Below, piece by piece: positions 16,271 through 25,081 of a stretch of 64,000 nucleotides of DNA (its first letter is position 1; the number at the start of each line of letters is the position of its first letter). A program made the translations under genes and the position numbers. Below the pieces are notes generated by a model. It worked only from the letters and a program-made list of their open reading frames with translations. It had not been told where the DNA came from and searched no databases. Source of the DNA: Myxococcus terminator_A (GTDB taxonomy: Bacteria; Myxococcota; Myxococcia; Myxococcales; Myxococcaceae). The DNA is taken from the NCBI GenBank assembly GCA_049194865.1, contig JBLZWL010000003.1, forward strand, positions 62,001 to 126,000, in the 5' to 3' direction.

Positions 16271-19165
16271 ATGCAGAAGCGAAATTGGCTTGCAGCGCTC
16301 ATGACCGCCGTGCTCGTCACGCTGGGCACGGGCTGTGGAGATGAGTGCGTCGACCAGTTCGACTGTCGCGCCGACAATGGCCAGCCAGATCCGGGCAAGG
16401 AGTGGACCTGTAATGACGGGACCTGTGAGCAGGCCGCCATCAACATTCCGACGCCGGACTCGGGCACGCCTGATTCGGGCACGCCTGATTCGGGCACGCC
16501 TGATTCGGGCACGCCTGATTCGGGCACGCCTGACGCGGGCGTGACCTGCAACCCGGCGTGCGCCGCAGGCGAGCTGTGCGACGTCAGCTCCGGCACGGGC
16601 GTGTGCAAGACCTGCCGCGATTCCGCCACGGGCACCAACCAGGACGAGGGTTGCTCGGCTGCTGCTCCTGTCTGCGACACCACGGGTGCCGGCGGCAAGG
16701 GCCTGTGCACTGCGTGCCGTGACACAGCACAGGGTGGCGCGCAGGACCTGGGATGCTCCGCGGCAGCGCCGGTTTGCGATACTGCCGCCAGCAACGGCGT
16801 GGGCGTTTGCAAGGCCTGCACGGATTCAGCGCTGGGCAACGCCCAGGACAACGGCTGCTCGCCCACCGCGCCGGTCTGCGATCCGGCCGCCAACAGCGGT
16901 GCGGGCGCGTGCAAGGCATGCGTCGATTCCGCCACGGGCACGGGCCAGGACGTCGGCTGCTCGGCCACGGCTCCCATCTGCGATTCCTCGGCGAACAACG
17001 GCGGGGGAGCGTGCAAGGTCTGCGTCGACTCGCAGACGAGCCCCGACCTGGGATGCTCTTCGCCCACCAACATCTGCGACCCGACGGGAAACAACGGCGC
17101 TGGCGAGTGCAAGGTCTGCAACACCACCGAGGGTTGCCAGGGTGAGCAGACGTGCAACGCCACGGGCACGGCTTGCGAAGGCTGCGCGGACAACGCGTCG
17201 TGCGCTCCGGAGACGCCGGTCTGCCGCACGGATACCACGCCGACGGCATGCGTCGAGTGCACCCCGTCCGACACTGCCCATTGCGATGCGACCAAGCCGG
17301 TTTGCAATGCCAACTTCCTGTGTGGCTGCTCGGACAATACTCAGTGTGCGGCGGTGCCGGACAGCGCGCGTGACTTCTGCGACCCCGTGGCCAACAACGG
17401 TCGCGGTCAGTGCGAGGTCTGCCTGACGAATTCCGAGTGCGCCAACGCAGACCCCAGCAAGCCCATCTGCAACAACAGGACGGCATGCGTGCAGTGTCTT
17501 ACGAACGCGAACTGCGGCATCACCCAGGTGTGCAACACCACGACGTTCGCGTGCGAGACCTTTGGCCCTACGCCAACGGACACCAGCGCGCAGATTCAGA
17601 ACATCCTGACGGCCGCCCCTGGAACCATCAATCAGGCAGTGACCGGTGCGTTCGTCACGGCCATCAAGTCCGCCGCCCCGGGTCAGGCTGCTACCGAGCC
17701 CGTGGGCTTCTTCATCCAGGCCGAACCCAATGGCCCCGCGGTGTTCGTCTCCGACTCGACGGCTCTGGCGCAGGTCGCTGTGGGTGACCGCGTGAACCTG
17801 ACCGCCACGGCGAAGGCGGAACCGAACCTTCAGAAGACCGTGACAGCCGTCTCCGACTTCTCTCGCATCAGTCAGGGGCACCCGGTGAAGAACCTGGCAA
17901 CCCAGACCCCCGCGGGTCTCGCCGTGAATGTCTCTGGCGCAAACGATCTCGTGACGGCATTGGGGAACTACGAGAGCGAGATCGTCTCCATCAGTGGCAC
18001 CATCGCCAACAGTGGCGGTGGCGTTGGAGCTGGGTTCACCGGCTTCCAGTTCACGACCACGGGCATGACCGCTGCCAACAACAATTTCCGGCTTCGGATG
18101 CCCATTGCCTTGGGGCAGACGCTGGACATCGTCCAGGGTTGTACGTTCACCTTCGTGGGCCCCATGTGGCGGTTTGATGCCGCTGCGCAGCCCTCCGCGT
18201 CCACGGCGGCTGACCTCACCCTGAGCTGCGTGGCGCCCAAGCTGCTGAGCGCTGCGGCGTCCTCGCTGACCACCGTGACCCTGACGTTCGACCGCAACAT
18301 CTCCGACGCGAGCCTCACCAACCTGGCAAGCCAATTCACCTTCACGGAGGGGCTCACGGTCACCGCCGCGCAGGTGACTGGCAAGCAGGTCGTCCTGACC
18401 ACGTCCACCCAGACGGCGGGCACCTCGTACACCGTCACCGTCGCGGACACGGTAAAGGACACGGTCGGTGGTTCCGTGGTGGCGCCGAACAACACGGATG
18501 AGTTCAAGGGATTCCGCACCGCCGCTGTGGTGCGAATCACCGAGGTTCAACCGAACATGGCGAACAGCATGGACCTGGTCGAGCTCCAGGTTCTTACGGC
18601 GGGCACCACGGATGGCTTGGTGCTCCAGCAGGACGTCAATTCGGCCGTGGTTCTTCTGACGTTCCCCGACGTCAACGTCGCGCAGGGGGATCTCATTGTC
18701 GTCCACATCAATGAGGCTACCGCGTACCAAGGCGAGACCACCGCCAAGGACCAGTTCCCCAAGACTACCGTGGCCGCCAACTACGACAACGCCTGGGACT
18801 TCAAGGGCGGCGCGACGGGCATCACCTTCTCCAGCCGTATCCTGCTGGTCAAGGATGCTGCCGGAACGATTCAGGACGCGGTCTCGTTTGCGCGTAACAC
18901 TGCTCCTCCCGCCGTGTTCCCCGCCAATCTGCAGGCCATCCAGGCCGTTGGTCAGTGGCTGCCCGCGGACTGCGGCGGCGCGCCCTGCACGACAACCTCG
19001 ACTCCGACGGCGGGACAGGTCTCGGCCGACTGGAGCGCCATCCCGTCGACGGCAGCCGCTGTGACGCCGGCGACGGACACCATTCGCCGCGTCAGCGCGA
19101 CGGACAACAACACGGCGGCGGACTGGGCCGTGGGTACTCAGTCGTGGGGTGTTGCGAACCCGTAG
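16271..19165 (+). CDS. Cys-rich repeat lipoprotein with Ig-like and lamin-tail-like C-terminus
   Basis: This 964-aa protein has a signal peptide ending LGTGC, a probable lipid-attachment Cys22. A PDSGT pentapeptide run (residues about 62-91) forms a flexible linker. Residues about 95-430 contain Cys-rich repeats with a period near 40 residues (pattern CKxCxDSAxGxxQDxGCSxxAPVCD), as found in myxobacterial surface proteins. Residues 440-640 resemble a beta-sandwich domain, then an Ig-like Big_5 segment follows (LTFDRNISDASL). The C-terminal 220 residues (VRITEVQPNMANSMDLVELQVL) resemble a lamin-tail domain. A GGAGGGG ribosome binding site lies just upstream. It is probably a disulfide-rich outer-surface protein. 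Ligand and role are unknown. Confidence 0.82.
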   Translation: MQKRNWLAALMTAVLVTLGTGCGDECVDQFDCRADNGQPDPGKEWTCNDGTCEQAAINIPTPDSGTPDSGTPDSGTPDSGTPDSGTPDAGVTCNPACAAGELCDVSSGTGVCKTCRDSATGTNQDEGCSAAAPVCDTTGAGGKGLCTACRDTAQGGAQDLGCSAAAPVCDTAASNGVGVCKACTDSALGNAQDNGCSPTAPVCDPAANSGAGACKACVDSATGTGQDVGCSATAPICDSSANNGGGACKVCVDSQTSPDLGCSSPTNICDPTGNNGAGECKVCNTTEGCQGEQTCNATGTACEGCADNASCAPETPVCRTDTTPTACVECTPSDTAHCDATKPVCNANFLCGCSDNTQCAAVPDSARDFCDPVANNGRGQCEVCLTNSECANADPSKPICNNRTACVQCLTNANCGITQVCNTTTFACETFGPTPTDTSAQIQNILTAAPGTINQAVTGAFVTAIKSAAPGQAATEPVGFFIQAEPNGPAVFVSDSTALAQVAVGDRVNLTATAKAEPNLQKTVTAVSDFSRISQGHPVKNLATQTPAGLAVNVSGANDLVTALGNYESEIVSISGTIANSGGGVGAGFTGFQFTTTGMTAANNNFRLRMPIALGQTLDIVQGCTFTFVGPMWRFDAAAQPSASTAADLTLSCVAPKLLSAAASSLTTVTLTFDRNISDASLTNLASQFTFTEGLTVTAAQVTGKQVVLTTSTQTAGTSYTVTVADTVKDTVGGSVVAPNNTDEFKGFRTAAVVRITEVQPNMANSMDLVELQVLTAGTTDGLVLQQDVNSAVVLLTFPDVNVAQGDLIVVHINEATAYQGETTAKDQFPKTTVAANYDNAWDFKGGATGITFSSRILLVKDAAGTIQDAVSFARNTAPPAVFPANLQAIQAVGQWLPADCGGAPCTTTSTPTAGQVSADWSAIPSTAAAVTPATDTIRRVSATDNNTAADWAVGTQSWGVANP
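16454..16543 (+). repeat. 15-bp minisatellite, six units, coding for PDSGT linker
   Basis: Six tandem 15-bp units; the four central ones are identical (CCTGATTCGGGCACG) and the end units differ slightly. The unit length keeps the frame, so copy-number slippage would change only the linker length. Confidence 0.95.
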
Positions 19166-19192
19166 TCTGACCCGGTCTTACTGAGACATCCT

Positions 19193-19225
19193 GGCCGCGG
19201 TCCCTTCGGGGGCCGCGGCCTTTTT
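19193..19225 (+). terminator. Intrinsic terminator after the Cys-rich lipoprotein gene
   Basis: Perfect 8-bp arms (GGCCGCGG and CCGCGGCC) enclose a loop that can extend the stem, followed by TTTTT. This is one of only two clear T-tailed terminators noticed in the window. Confidence 0.85.
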
Positions 19226-19327
19226 CTTGGCCGCATCACCTGACGCGCGCTTGAGCCGTCGTCAGCGCCACGGACTACAGTGCCCGCTCTCACCTGGGGC
19301 CTCGGCTCCTACCGTTCTGGAGTCTCC

Positions 19328-22300
19328 ATGCGGTTCCGCCGCGCCCTGGCGCTGCTCTTCGCCCTCAGCCTCACCGCATGTCCCGGCTCCAAGCCCACCA
19401 CGCCCCTGCTGCCTGAACAGGACGCGGGTCCGACTCCCATCGACGCCGGTCCGACTCCCACCGACGGCGGCCATACCTCGCTCACCTTCGAGACCTCCAC
19501 CCTCTCCGAGGCCTACGTCGGTGACTCGTACTCCGCGCCCCTCGCGGTCTCCGGTGGCTCGCCCCCCTACGCTTGGACCCTCGTCAACGGCGCCCTGCCT
19601 CCCGGGCTCACCCTCGTCGACTCCGGCCGCATCGAGGGCACCCCCTCCGCTGGTGGCGCATCCACGTTCAGCCTCCGCGCTACCGACGCACAGGGCGCTA
19701 GCGCCACTCGTGAGCTTTCACTCACCATCTACCTGCCTCCCACGCTTGCTCCCGTGAGCCCTCAGCTCGTCTACGTCCGCGACAACATCGCTCGCGCACT
19801 CGAGTCTTCGGGAGGCAAGACACCCTTCGTCTTCACCACGCCGGGCCCGCTTCCCCCAGGCCTCACGCTCGCTCCCGAGGGACTTCTCCACGGACAGCCC
19901 ACCCAGGACGGCACCTTCACCTTCGAGCTCTTGGCTCGCGACGCCAATGGCCGCACCACCACGCGCTCCATCACCTTCACCGTCGCCGCCCTGCCCTCCA
20001 TCACCACCCTGTTGCTCTCCGATGCGACGCTGAGCGCTCCCTACCAGCACGTGCTCAGCGCCACGGGCGGTCGTGGCTCTCTCACCTGGACGCTCGTCTC
20101 CGGTGCCCCGCCTCCCGGACTCACGCTCTCTTCCCAGGGCACGCTGAGCGGTACACCCTCCTTCAGCGGCACCGCGTCCATCACCGTCCGCGTCTCCGAC
20201 GAGTACGGACGCACCGACCAACGCACCCTCGCGCTCATCGTCTACGCCCCACCCTCCATCACCAGCACCCTCGGCGACGGCTACGCCACCACCGCGTACA
20301 CCGCGTCCCTCACCGCCTCGGGAGGACGCGCTCCCTTCACCTGGTCCGTTGCCAGCGGCACCCTGCCCTCGGGCCTCTCCCTTGCTCCGAGCACGGGCAT
20401 CCTCTCCGGCACCCTCGGCTCCAGCGTGGGGACGCACAACCTCACCCTTCGCGTCACCGACAGCGCCAGCCGCACCAGCACCCGTGCCGTCACGCTCTCC
20501 GTCTACTCGCTGCCTGTCGTCACTGGCGCGGCCACCTCGCTCGATGGCTACGTCACCGTCCCCGTGAGCGCGGTCTACGGAGCCTCCGGTGGAAAGCCGC
20601 CCTACACCTTCGACACCCCCAGCACCCTGCCCTCCGGCCTCACGCTCTCCAGCGACGGCCGCCTCACCGGCACGCCCTCCATTCCCGGCCCCTTCTCCCT
20701 CCAGGTCCGAGCCACCGACTCCAACGGCCGCGTCGCCCTTCGCCCGCTCGCCCTCAGCATCTTCTCGCTCCCTTCCATCACCACGAGCACCCTCCCCGAG
20801 GCCGACACTGGCGAGCCCTACCCCGCCACCACTCTGTTCGTCTCCGGTGGCAAGACGCCCTTCTCCTGGAGCGTCATCTCGGGCTCGCTGCCCACAGGCC
20901 TTTCCCTCTCCAACTCCGGCACGGTGAGCGGCACCGCCACCTCCGGCACCAGCACCTTCACCGTGCGCGCCTCCGACACCAACGGCCGCGTCGCGGAACG
21001 TGCCCTGTCCCTCCCCGTCTACGTGCCACCCTCGGTGACGACGGCCACCCTGCCCAACGCCGTCTCCGGACAGCCCTACTCCGCCACCCTCGCCGCGAGC
21101 GACGGCCGTGCGCCCATGACCTGGAGCCACGTGGGCTCACTGCCCACCGGTCTGTCCCTCTCCACGAGCGGCGTCATCTCCGGCACCCCCACCGTCCAGG
21201 GCACCCGGTCCTTCAGCACCGTCGTGCAGGACGCCAAGGGCACCTCCGCTTCGCGCTCGCTGTCGCTCACCGTCAGCGGCTCGGGACAGGTGCTCACCGT
21301 GGGCCAGTGGAACATCGAGTGGTTCGGCGCGGACACCCAGGGACCGCCCGCCTCCACGTCACCCGGAGGCTCGCTCGATGACCTGCAGCTCGCTCACGCG
21401 GGCGACATCCTCACGAACACGGGCGCCAATGTGTGGGGCCTCGTCGAGATGGTGGACAGCGCGGACTTCGAGGTCCTCAAGGCCCAGCTCCCCCAGTACG
21501 ACGGCTTCCTCGCCAACGACTGGTCCTACGTCTCCAACGCCAGCTCCTGGTACTCCTTCAACGAGCAGAAGCCCGGCATCCTCTACGACAGCAGCCTCGC
21601 CTTCCAACACGCGGAGCTCATCCTCACCGCGAACGACTACGCCTTCGGAGGTCGCCCTCCCCTGCGCGTCGACTTCACCACCGTCATCAACGGCGCGTCG
21701 GCCCCCATCATCGTCATCGTCCTGCACATGAAGGCCTTCGCCGACGTGGATTCCCATACGCGAAGGCAGGAGGCCAGCACCGCGCTCAAGGCGTATCTCG
21801 ATGCGCTGCCCACCGCGCGAGTGTTCGTCCTGGGCGACTGGAATGACGACGTCGACCGCTCCATCACTTTCAGCGGAGGCGTGTACCTGCCCACGCCCTT
21901 CCAGAACTTCCTCGACGACCCCACGCACTACACCTTCATCACCAAGGTCCTGTCGGAGCGCTCCGAGCGCACCACCACCGAATACCCCGACGCCATCGAC
22001 CACACGCTCGTCAGCGACGAGGTCGCCGCCGTCTACGTCCCCAACTCCGTCCGCGTCGTGCGCCCCGACACGGGGATTCCCAACTACAACAACATCGTCA
22101 GCGACCATTACCCTGTCGTCAGCCGCTATGACTTTGGCGGAGGCGGTGGAAACACCGACGGAGGAACCCAGACACCTCCCGCGATGCTCATCAACGAGTT
22201 GCTCGCCAACGAGCCCGCCTTCCCCAGTCCCGACGGAGGCACCATGGCCGACACCGAATACGAGTTCGTCGAGGTCATCAACACCGGCGGCTCCACCGCG

Positions 22301-22666
22301 GACCTGTCCAACTGGTCGCTGTGGGACTCCAACGTGATGCGCCACACCTTCGCCACCGGGACACTCGTCCCCCCGGGCCGCGCGTACGTCGTCTTCGGCG
22401 GCCCCCGAGGCTTCCCTGCTGGCACACCCAACACCGTGCCCGCGTCCACGGGACAACTGGGTCTCAACAACGGTGGTGATGGCGTGAGCCTTCGCGACTC
22501 GGCGGGCGCGCTCGTGGATGTGATGACCTATACGGGCACCGTGGACAACGTGTCTCTCAATCGCTCACCTGACGCGTTCCCCGGCACGGACTTCGTCCTC
22601 CACACCACGCTCAATCCCAGCCTCGGCTCGTCGCCGGGCCGTCGCGCGAACGGCAACGCGTTCTGA
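19328..22666 (+). CDS. Secreted lipoprotein nuclease: Ig-like repeats, endonuclease/exonuclease/phosphatase domain, lamin-tail domain
   Basis: This 1112-aa protein begins with a signal peptide and lipobox LTAC (Cys19). About seven tandem putative-Ig (He_PIG-type) domains follow, each with the pattern GGxxPxxWxxxxGxLPxGLxL and GTP/TxxG ends. From about residue 656 an endonuclease/exonuclease/phosphatase domain starts (VGQWNIEWFG), with GLVEMVD, VFVLGDWNDD, DHTLVSDE and SDHYPVV supplying the metal-binding and catalytic Glu, Asp, Asn and His residues. The last 150 residues form a lamin-tail domain (INELLANEP, EYEFVEVINTGG). This is a probable surface-tethered DNase or phosphodiesterase, useful for prey DNA or biofilm DNA. 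ATG 19328 is chosen for the signal peptide. Confidence 0.88.
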   Translation: MRFRRALALLFALSLTACPGSKPTTPLLPEQDAGPTPIDAGPTPTDGGHTSLTFETSTLSEAYVGDSYSAPLAVSGGSPPYAWTLVNGALPPGLTLVDSGRIEGTPSAGGASTFSLRATDAQGASATRELSLTIYLPPTLAPVSPQLVYVRDNIARALESSGGKTPFVFTTPGPLPPGLTLAPEGLLHGQPTQDGTFTFELLARDANGRTTTRSITFTVAALPSITTLLLSDATLSAPYQHVLSATGGRGSLTWTLVSGAPPPGLTLSSQGTLSGTPSFSGTASITVRVSDEYGRTDQRTLALIVYAPPSITSTLGDGYATTAYTASLTASGGRAPFTWSVASGTLPSGLSLAPSTGILSGTLGSSVGTHNLTLRVTDSASRTSTRAVTLSVYSLPVVTGAATSLDGYVTVPVSAVYGASGGKPPYTFDTPSTLPSGLTLSSDGRLTGTPSIPGPFSLQVRATDSNGRVALRPLALSIFSLPSITTSTLPEADTGEPYPATTLFVSGGKTPFSWSVISGSLPTGLSLSNSGTVSGTATSGTSTFTVRASDTNGRVAERALSLPVYVPPSVTTATLPNAVSGQPYSATLAASDGRAPMTWSHVGSLPTGLSLSTSGVISGTPTVQGTRSFSTVVQDAKGTSASRSLSLTVSGSGQVLTVGQWNIEWFGADTQGPPASTSPGGSLDDLQLAHAGDILTNTGANVWGLVEMVDSADFEVLKAQLPQYDGFLANDWSYVSNASSWYSFNEQKPGILYDSSLAFQHAELILTANDYAFGGRPPLRVDFTTVINGASAPIIVIVLHMKAFADVDSHTRRQEASTALKAYLDALPTARVFVLGDWNDDVDRSITFSGGVYLPTPFQNFLDDPTHYTFITKVLSERSERTTTEYPDAIDHTLVSDEVAAVYVPNSVRVVRPDTGIPNYNNIVSDHYPVVSRYDFGGGGGNTDGGTQTPPAMLINELLANEPAFPSPDGGTMADTEYEFVEVINTGGSTADLSNWSLWDSNVMRHTFATGTLVPPGRAYVVFGGPRGFPAGTPNTVPASTGQLGLNNGGDGVSLRDSAGALVDVMTYTGTVDNVSLNRSPDAFPGTDFVLHTTLNPSLGSSPGRRANGNAF

Positions 22667-22793
22667 CTCGAGGCCCCGCCCACCCCGCACTTCGCACGGT
22701 GGGCTGACGCTCGCGGGCGACTCGTACAACTCACCTGGATTGCCGCGCGCGGTGCGGACACTTTTTGGCTCCGCCCTCGCGCGCGGATGGAGA

Positions 22794-22962
22794 CTCACGG
22801 ACGCGTCGAGGGCTCGCTGCTCTTACGCTCCGTGGGAGCCTCGGGGTCAAGGGAGGATGCTCACGGACGCGTCGGAGGTTCGTTGCTCTCACGCTTCGTG
22901 GGAAGCCTCGGGGCCTGGGGAGGATGCTCACGGACGCGTCGGAGGTTCGTTGCTCTCACGCG
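22794..22962. repeat. Three tandem copies of a 66-67-bp unit
   Basis: Units begin with CTCACGGACGCGTCG at 22794, 22860 and 22927; the third is partial. The third copy encodes the C-terminus and stop codon of the lipoprotein gene on the minus strand (RESNEPPTRP), and copies 1-2 extend beyond the stop. This is a local tandem duplication of the gene's 3' end. Confidence 0.85.
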
Positions 22963-23470
22963 CTCGGACCTCGCGCTCCGTCGGAAGCTTTGGTGCCTGG
23001 GGAACCACCACGTCGACCTGTCGCGCCACCCAACCTCCGGGGCCGTCGTCGTACGACACTTCGACAGAGTCTCCCTCGCGCATCGAGGCCAGCCCCACCG
23101 GCTTCCCGTTCAGGCGCAGCAGCGTGTCCGGCGTCACCTCGACGTCTCGCTCCTGTCCGCCCGAGTCGCGGATGAGCAGCTCGTTGTCACCCACCCACTC
23201 CACGTTCCCCGACACGCTCCCCGTGGGCTCGGGTCTTCCGGAGCCGCCCCGCCCCGGGAGGCCCTGCTCGTCCGGACCTTTCAGCGCCTCGGGGTCCGGC
23301 GCGCGCTCGCGCGAGGCGACCAGGTCTCGAAACAAGGCCGAGCGCACCTCACGGTCGTCCGCCGACGGACCCTGCGTCGTCACCTTGTCCTCTTGTCGCT
23401 CGCAGCCGCTCCCCAGCACGCCCGCCGCGAGCGCCAGCGCCAACCACCCTCCTTGGCGTGTGCGGCCCAT
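22928..23470 (-). CDS. Small lipoprotein, 180 aa, unknown function
   Basis: The signal peptide ends LGSGC (Cys23), so the protein is probably lipid-anchored. The central region is Gly/Pro-rich. Residues about 85-155 look like a small beta-barrel domain (GNVEWVGDNELLIRDSGGQERDV, then RLNGKPVGLASMREGDSVEVSY), similar in pattern to DUF5666 or RNA-binding-like OB folds. A GGGGGAG sequence precedes the ATG at 23470. The last codons lie in a 66-bp tandem repeat. No family can be named safely. Confidence 0.75.
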   Translation of the reverse strand: MGRTRQGGWLALALAAGVLGSGCERQEDKVTTQGPSADDREVRSALFRDLVASRERAPDPEALKGPDEQGLPGRGGSGRPEPTGSVSGNVEWVGDNELLIRDSGGQERDVEVTPDTLLRLNGKPVGLASMREGDSVEVSYDDGPGGWVARQVDVVVPQAPKLPTEREVRARESNEPPTRP

Positions 23471-23797
23471 CGTCTCCCCCGTGATTCCGCATGCGCGTCA
23501 GTGCTAGTAGGCCCGGGCTCGACACGCCCCGCCCGCTCACCTCCCCGTCAACATGCGAACGCTCCAGACAGCCGAGAACCCGGGGCACTCGGGCCCCCAG
23601 CCCCGAAGCACGATGGGCAGGCAGCCTGGCGCCTCGCTGCCCGCATATCGGCACGAGGATTCAAAAGCCCTTCGCGAGCCACCTGCCCAAGCAAACCCCA
23701 GACATCCGCCCGGGACTCGTCCGCGAGCCGTTGCCACCTCGAGTTGGTGGCATTCCAGGTCGCAGTCACGCTACGAGGCCGCCTCGACTTTCACCCG
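23471..23797. other. Divergent intergenic region without visible gene
   Basis: This stretch lies between the divergent lipoprotein and TPR-like membrane genes and should hold both promoters. The open frame that continues upstream of 23798 on the plus strand has no ribosome binding site and runs antisense through the lipoprotein gene, so it is not called. No clear operator or hairpin was seen. Confidence 0.4.
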
Positions 23798-24682
23798 GTG
23801 AGCCCCGTGACTCCGCTTCCCCTCCCCAAAGAGCGCCATCTCCGACCCTTTTCCTTCTTCTCGGTGCAATGGGGAGGCCTGTGGCTGTTTCTCGTCGTCG
23901 TCTTCGTCATCTCCTACAACGCCAGGTCCCTCGTCAGTGCGCTGCGCGAGCACATGACGCCTCCGGTGCTCATCATCGGCGGTGGCTCGCTGTTCCTCGT
24001 GCTGTTCGCCTTCTTCTTCTGGCGCATCCGCAAGTGGGGCCTCACCTATCACCAGGGAGTCTCCTACTCGGGCGCGGGTGACGAACGAGAAGCAGCCCGC
24101 TGCTACGAGGAGGCTGCACGCCGAAGCACCGTGGGCTCCCAGAGGGCCGTCTCCGTCGCCATGGCCGGACTGTCCCTGTTGACACTCGGGGAGGCCACAC
24201 GCGCGCTCGAGCTCTTCGGCTCCGCGGAGCACTCCGGTGCGTTGCGCAGGTTCGTTCCGGCCGCTCACCAATGGCTGCCCAATCTGATTGCCCTCGCCTA
24301 CTTCCTCCAGGGAGAGCTGTCTCCAGCACGTGAATGGCTGGAGGAAGGGCGCAAGCGGGCTGGGAAGCTGCCCCTTTCGTTCGCGTTGCTGCCCGAGGTC
24401 GCGCTGCTCTGCCGCGAGGGACAGCCTAGCGCCGCGTTGGCGGTGCTCGCAGCCCGAGGGGGCGAGGCGGACGCTCTCGCGGGACGTGATGCCCGCCGAC
24501 TCAAGCTCCTCAAGGCCTTCGCCCTGGATGCCGTGGACCCGACCACTCATGCAGTGGACATCGACGCCACCCTGTCCGCCGCACGGCTCGGGCGCCCCGA
24601 GGACTTCGAGGCCCTGTCCGCGCGGTGGCCGGAGCTGCGCGCCTTCATGGAGCGCAGAGGCCTGACGACTGTCGCCGCGTAG
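23798..24682 (+). CDS. Membrane protein with TPR-like C-terminal domain
   Basis: This 294-aa protein starts with two transmembrane helices (LWLFLVVVFVISYNA and VLIIGGGSLFLVLFAFFFW, residues about 25-75). A cytoplasmic helical domain with tetratricopeptide-like spacing follows (DEREAARCYEEAARRS, AVSVAMAGLSLLTLGEATRALELF, LSPAREWLEEGRKRAG). The start is uncertain: GTG 23798 or GTG 23807 both work. It converges on the small coiled-coil gene at 24701, with an 18-bp gap. Function is unknown. Confidence 0.7.
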   Translation: MSPVTPLPLPKERHLRPFSFFSVQWGGLWLFLVVVFVISYNARSLVSALREHMTPPVLIIGGGSLFLVLFAFFFWRIRKWGLTYHQGVSYSGAGDEREAARCYEEAARRSTVGSQRAVSVAMAGLSLLTLGEATRALELFGSAEHSGALRRFVPAAHQWLPNLIALAYFLQGELSPAREWLEEGRKRAGKLPLSFALLPEVALLCREGQPSAALAVLAARGGEADALAGRDARRLKLLKAFALDAVDPTTHAVDIDATLSAARLGRPEDFEALSARWPELRAFMERRGLTTVAA

Positions 24683-24700
24683 AGGGCGAAGCGGCGCCTC

Positions 24701-25081
24701 CTAGAACTTCCACTCCGTCCCCGGCTTCCCGAGCGCGACACGAGTCGCCGCCACATCCCGCAGCGCCTTGAAGGGCGAGGCATCGGCCAGCTTCACGACG
24801 GAGTCCAGGACCACCGCCGCCATCCGCACATTGTCGCTGGCGATGGCTCCATCCAGGCGCTCGAAGAGTTGTCGAAAGTTCTCCCGACGCTCGTCGAAGC
24901 TGCGGTCCAGGTAGTCCAGGAGCACGTCACGCATCGCGTGGATGTGCTCGACATTCACTCGGGACTCTTCACGCAGCCGAGTCTGTTCCGTGCGCTCCTT
25001 CTCGATGTCGCGCACGCACTCGGCCACCACCTTGAGGCCGGTCAGCACGTCCTTCAGGTTCAAGACCACCTTCACGCTCAT
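24701..25081 (-). CDS. Small coiled-coil protein, 126 aa
   Basis: An all-helical protein with a strongly charged central coiled coil (RDIEKERTEQTRLREESR) and a helical tail. It overlaps the upstream gene by 4 bp (ATGA), so the two are translationally coupled and probably form a complex. No signal peptide. The pair is divergent from the TerB/His-Xaa-Ser operon, with a 250-bp shared upstream region. No family recognised. Confidence 0.72.
   Translation of the reverse strand: MSVKVVLNLKDVLTGLKVVAECVRDIEKERTEQTRLREESRVNVEHIHAMRDVLLDYLDRSFDERRENFRQLFERLDGAIASDNVRMAAVVLDSVVKLADASPFKALRDVAATRVALGKPGTEWKF

Noticed and set aside
16454..16543. CRISPR or regulatory repeat
   Set aside because: It is an in-frame 15-bp coding repeat for a PDSGT linker.
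22794..22962. CRISPR array
   Set aside because: The 66-bp units are contiguous with no unique spacers and overlap a coding end.
22787..23797. Upstream extension of the TPR-like membrane gene
   Set aside because: It runs antisense through the small lipoprotein gene and its repeats, with no ribosome binding site; the transmembrane domain begins after 23798.
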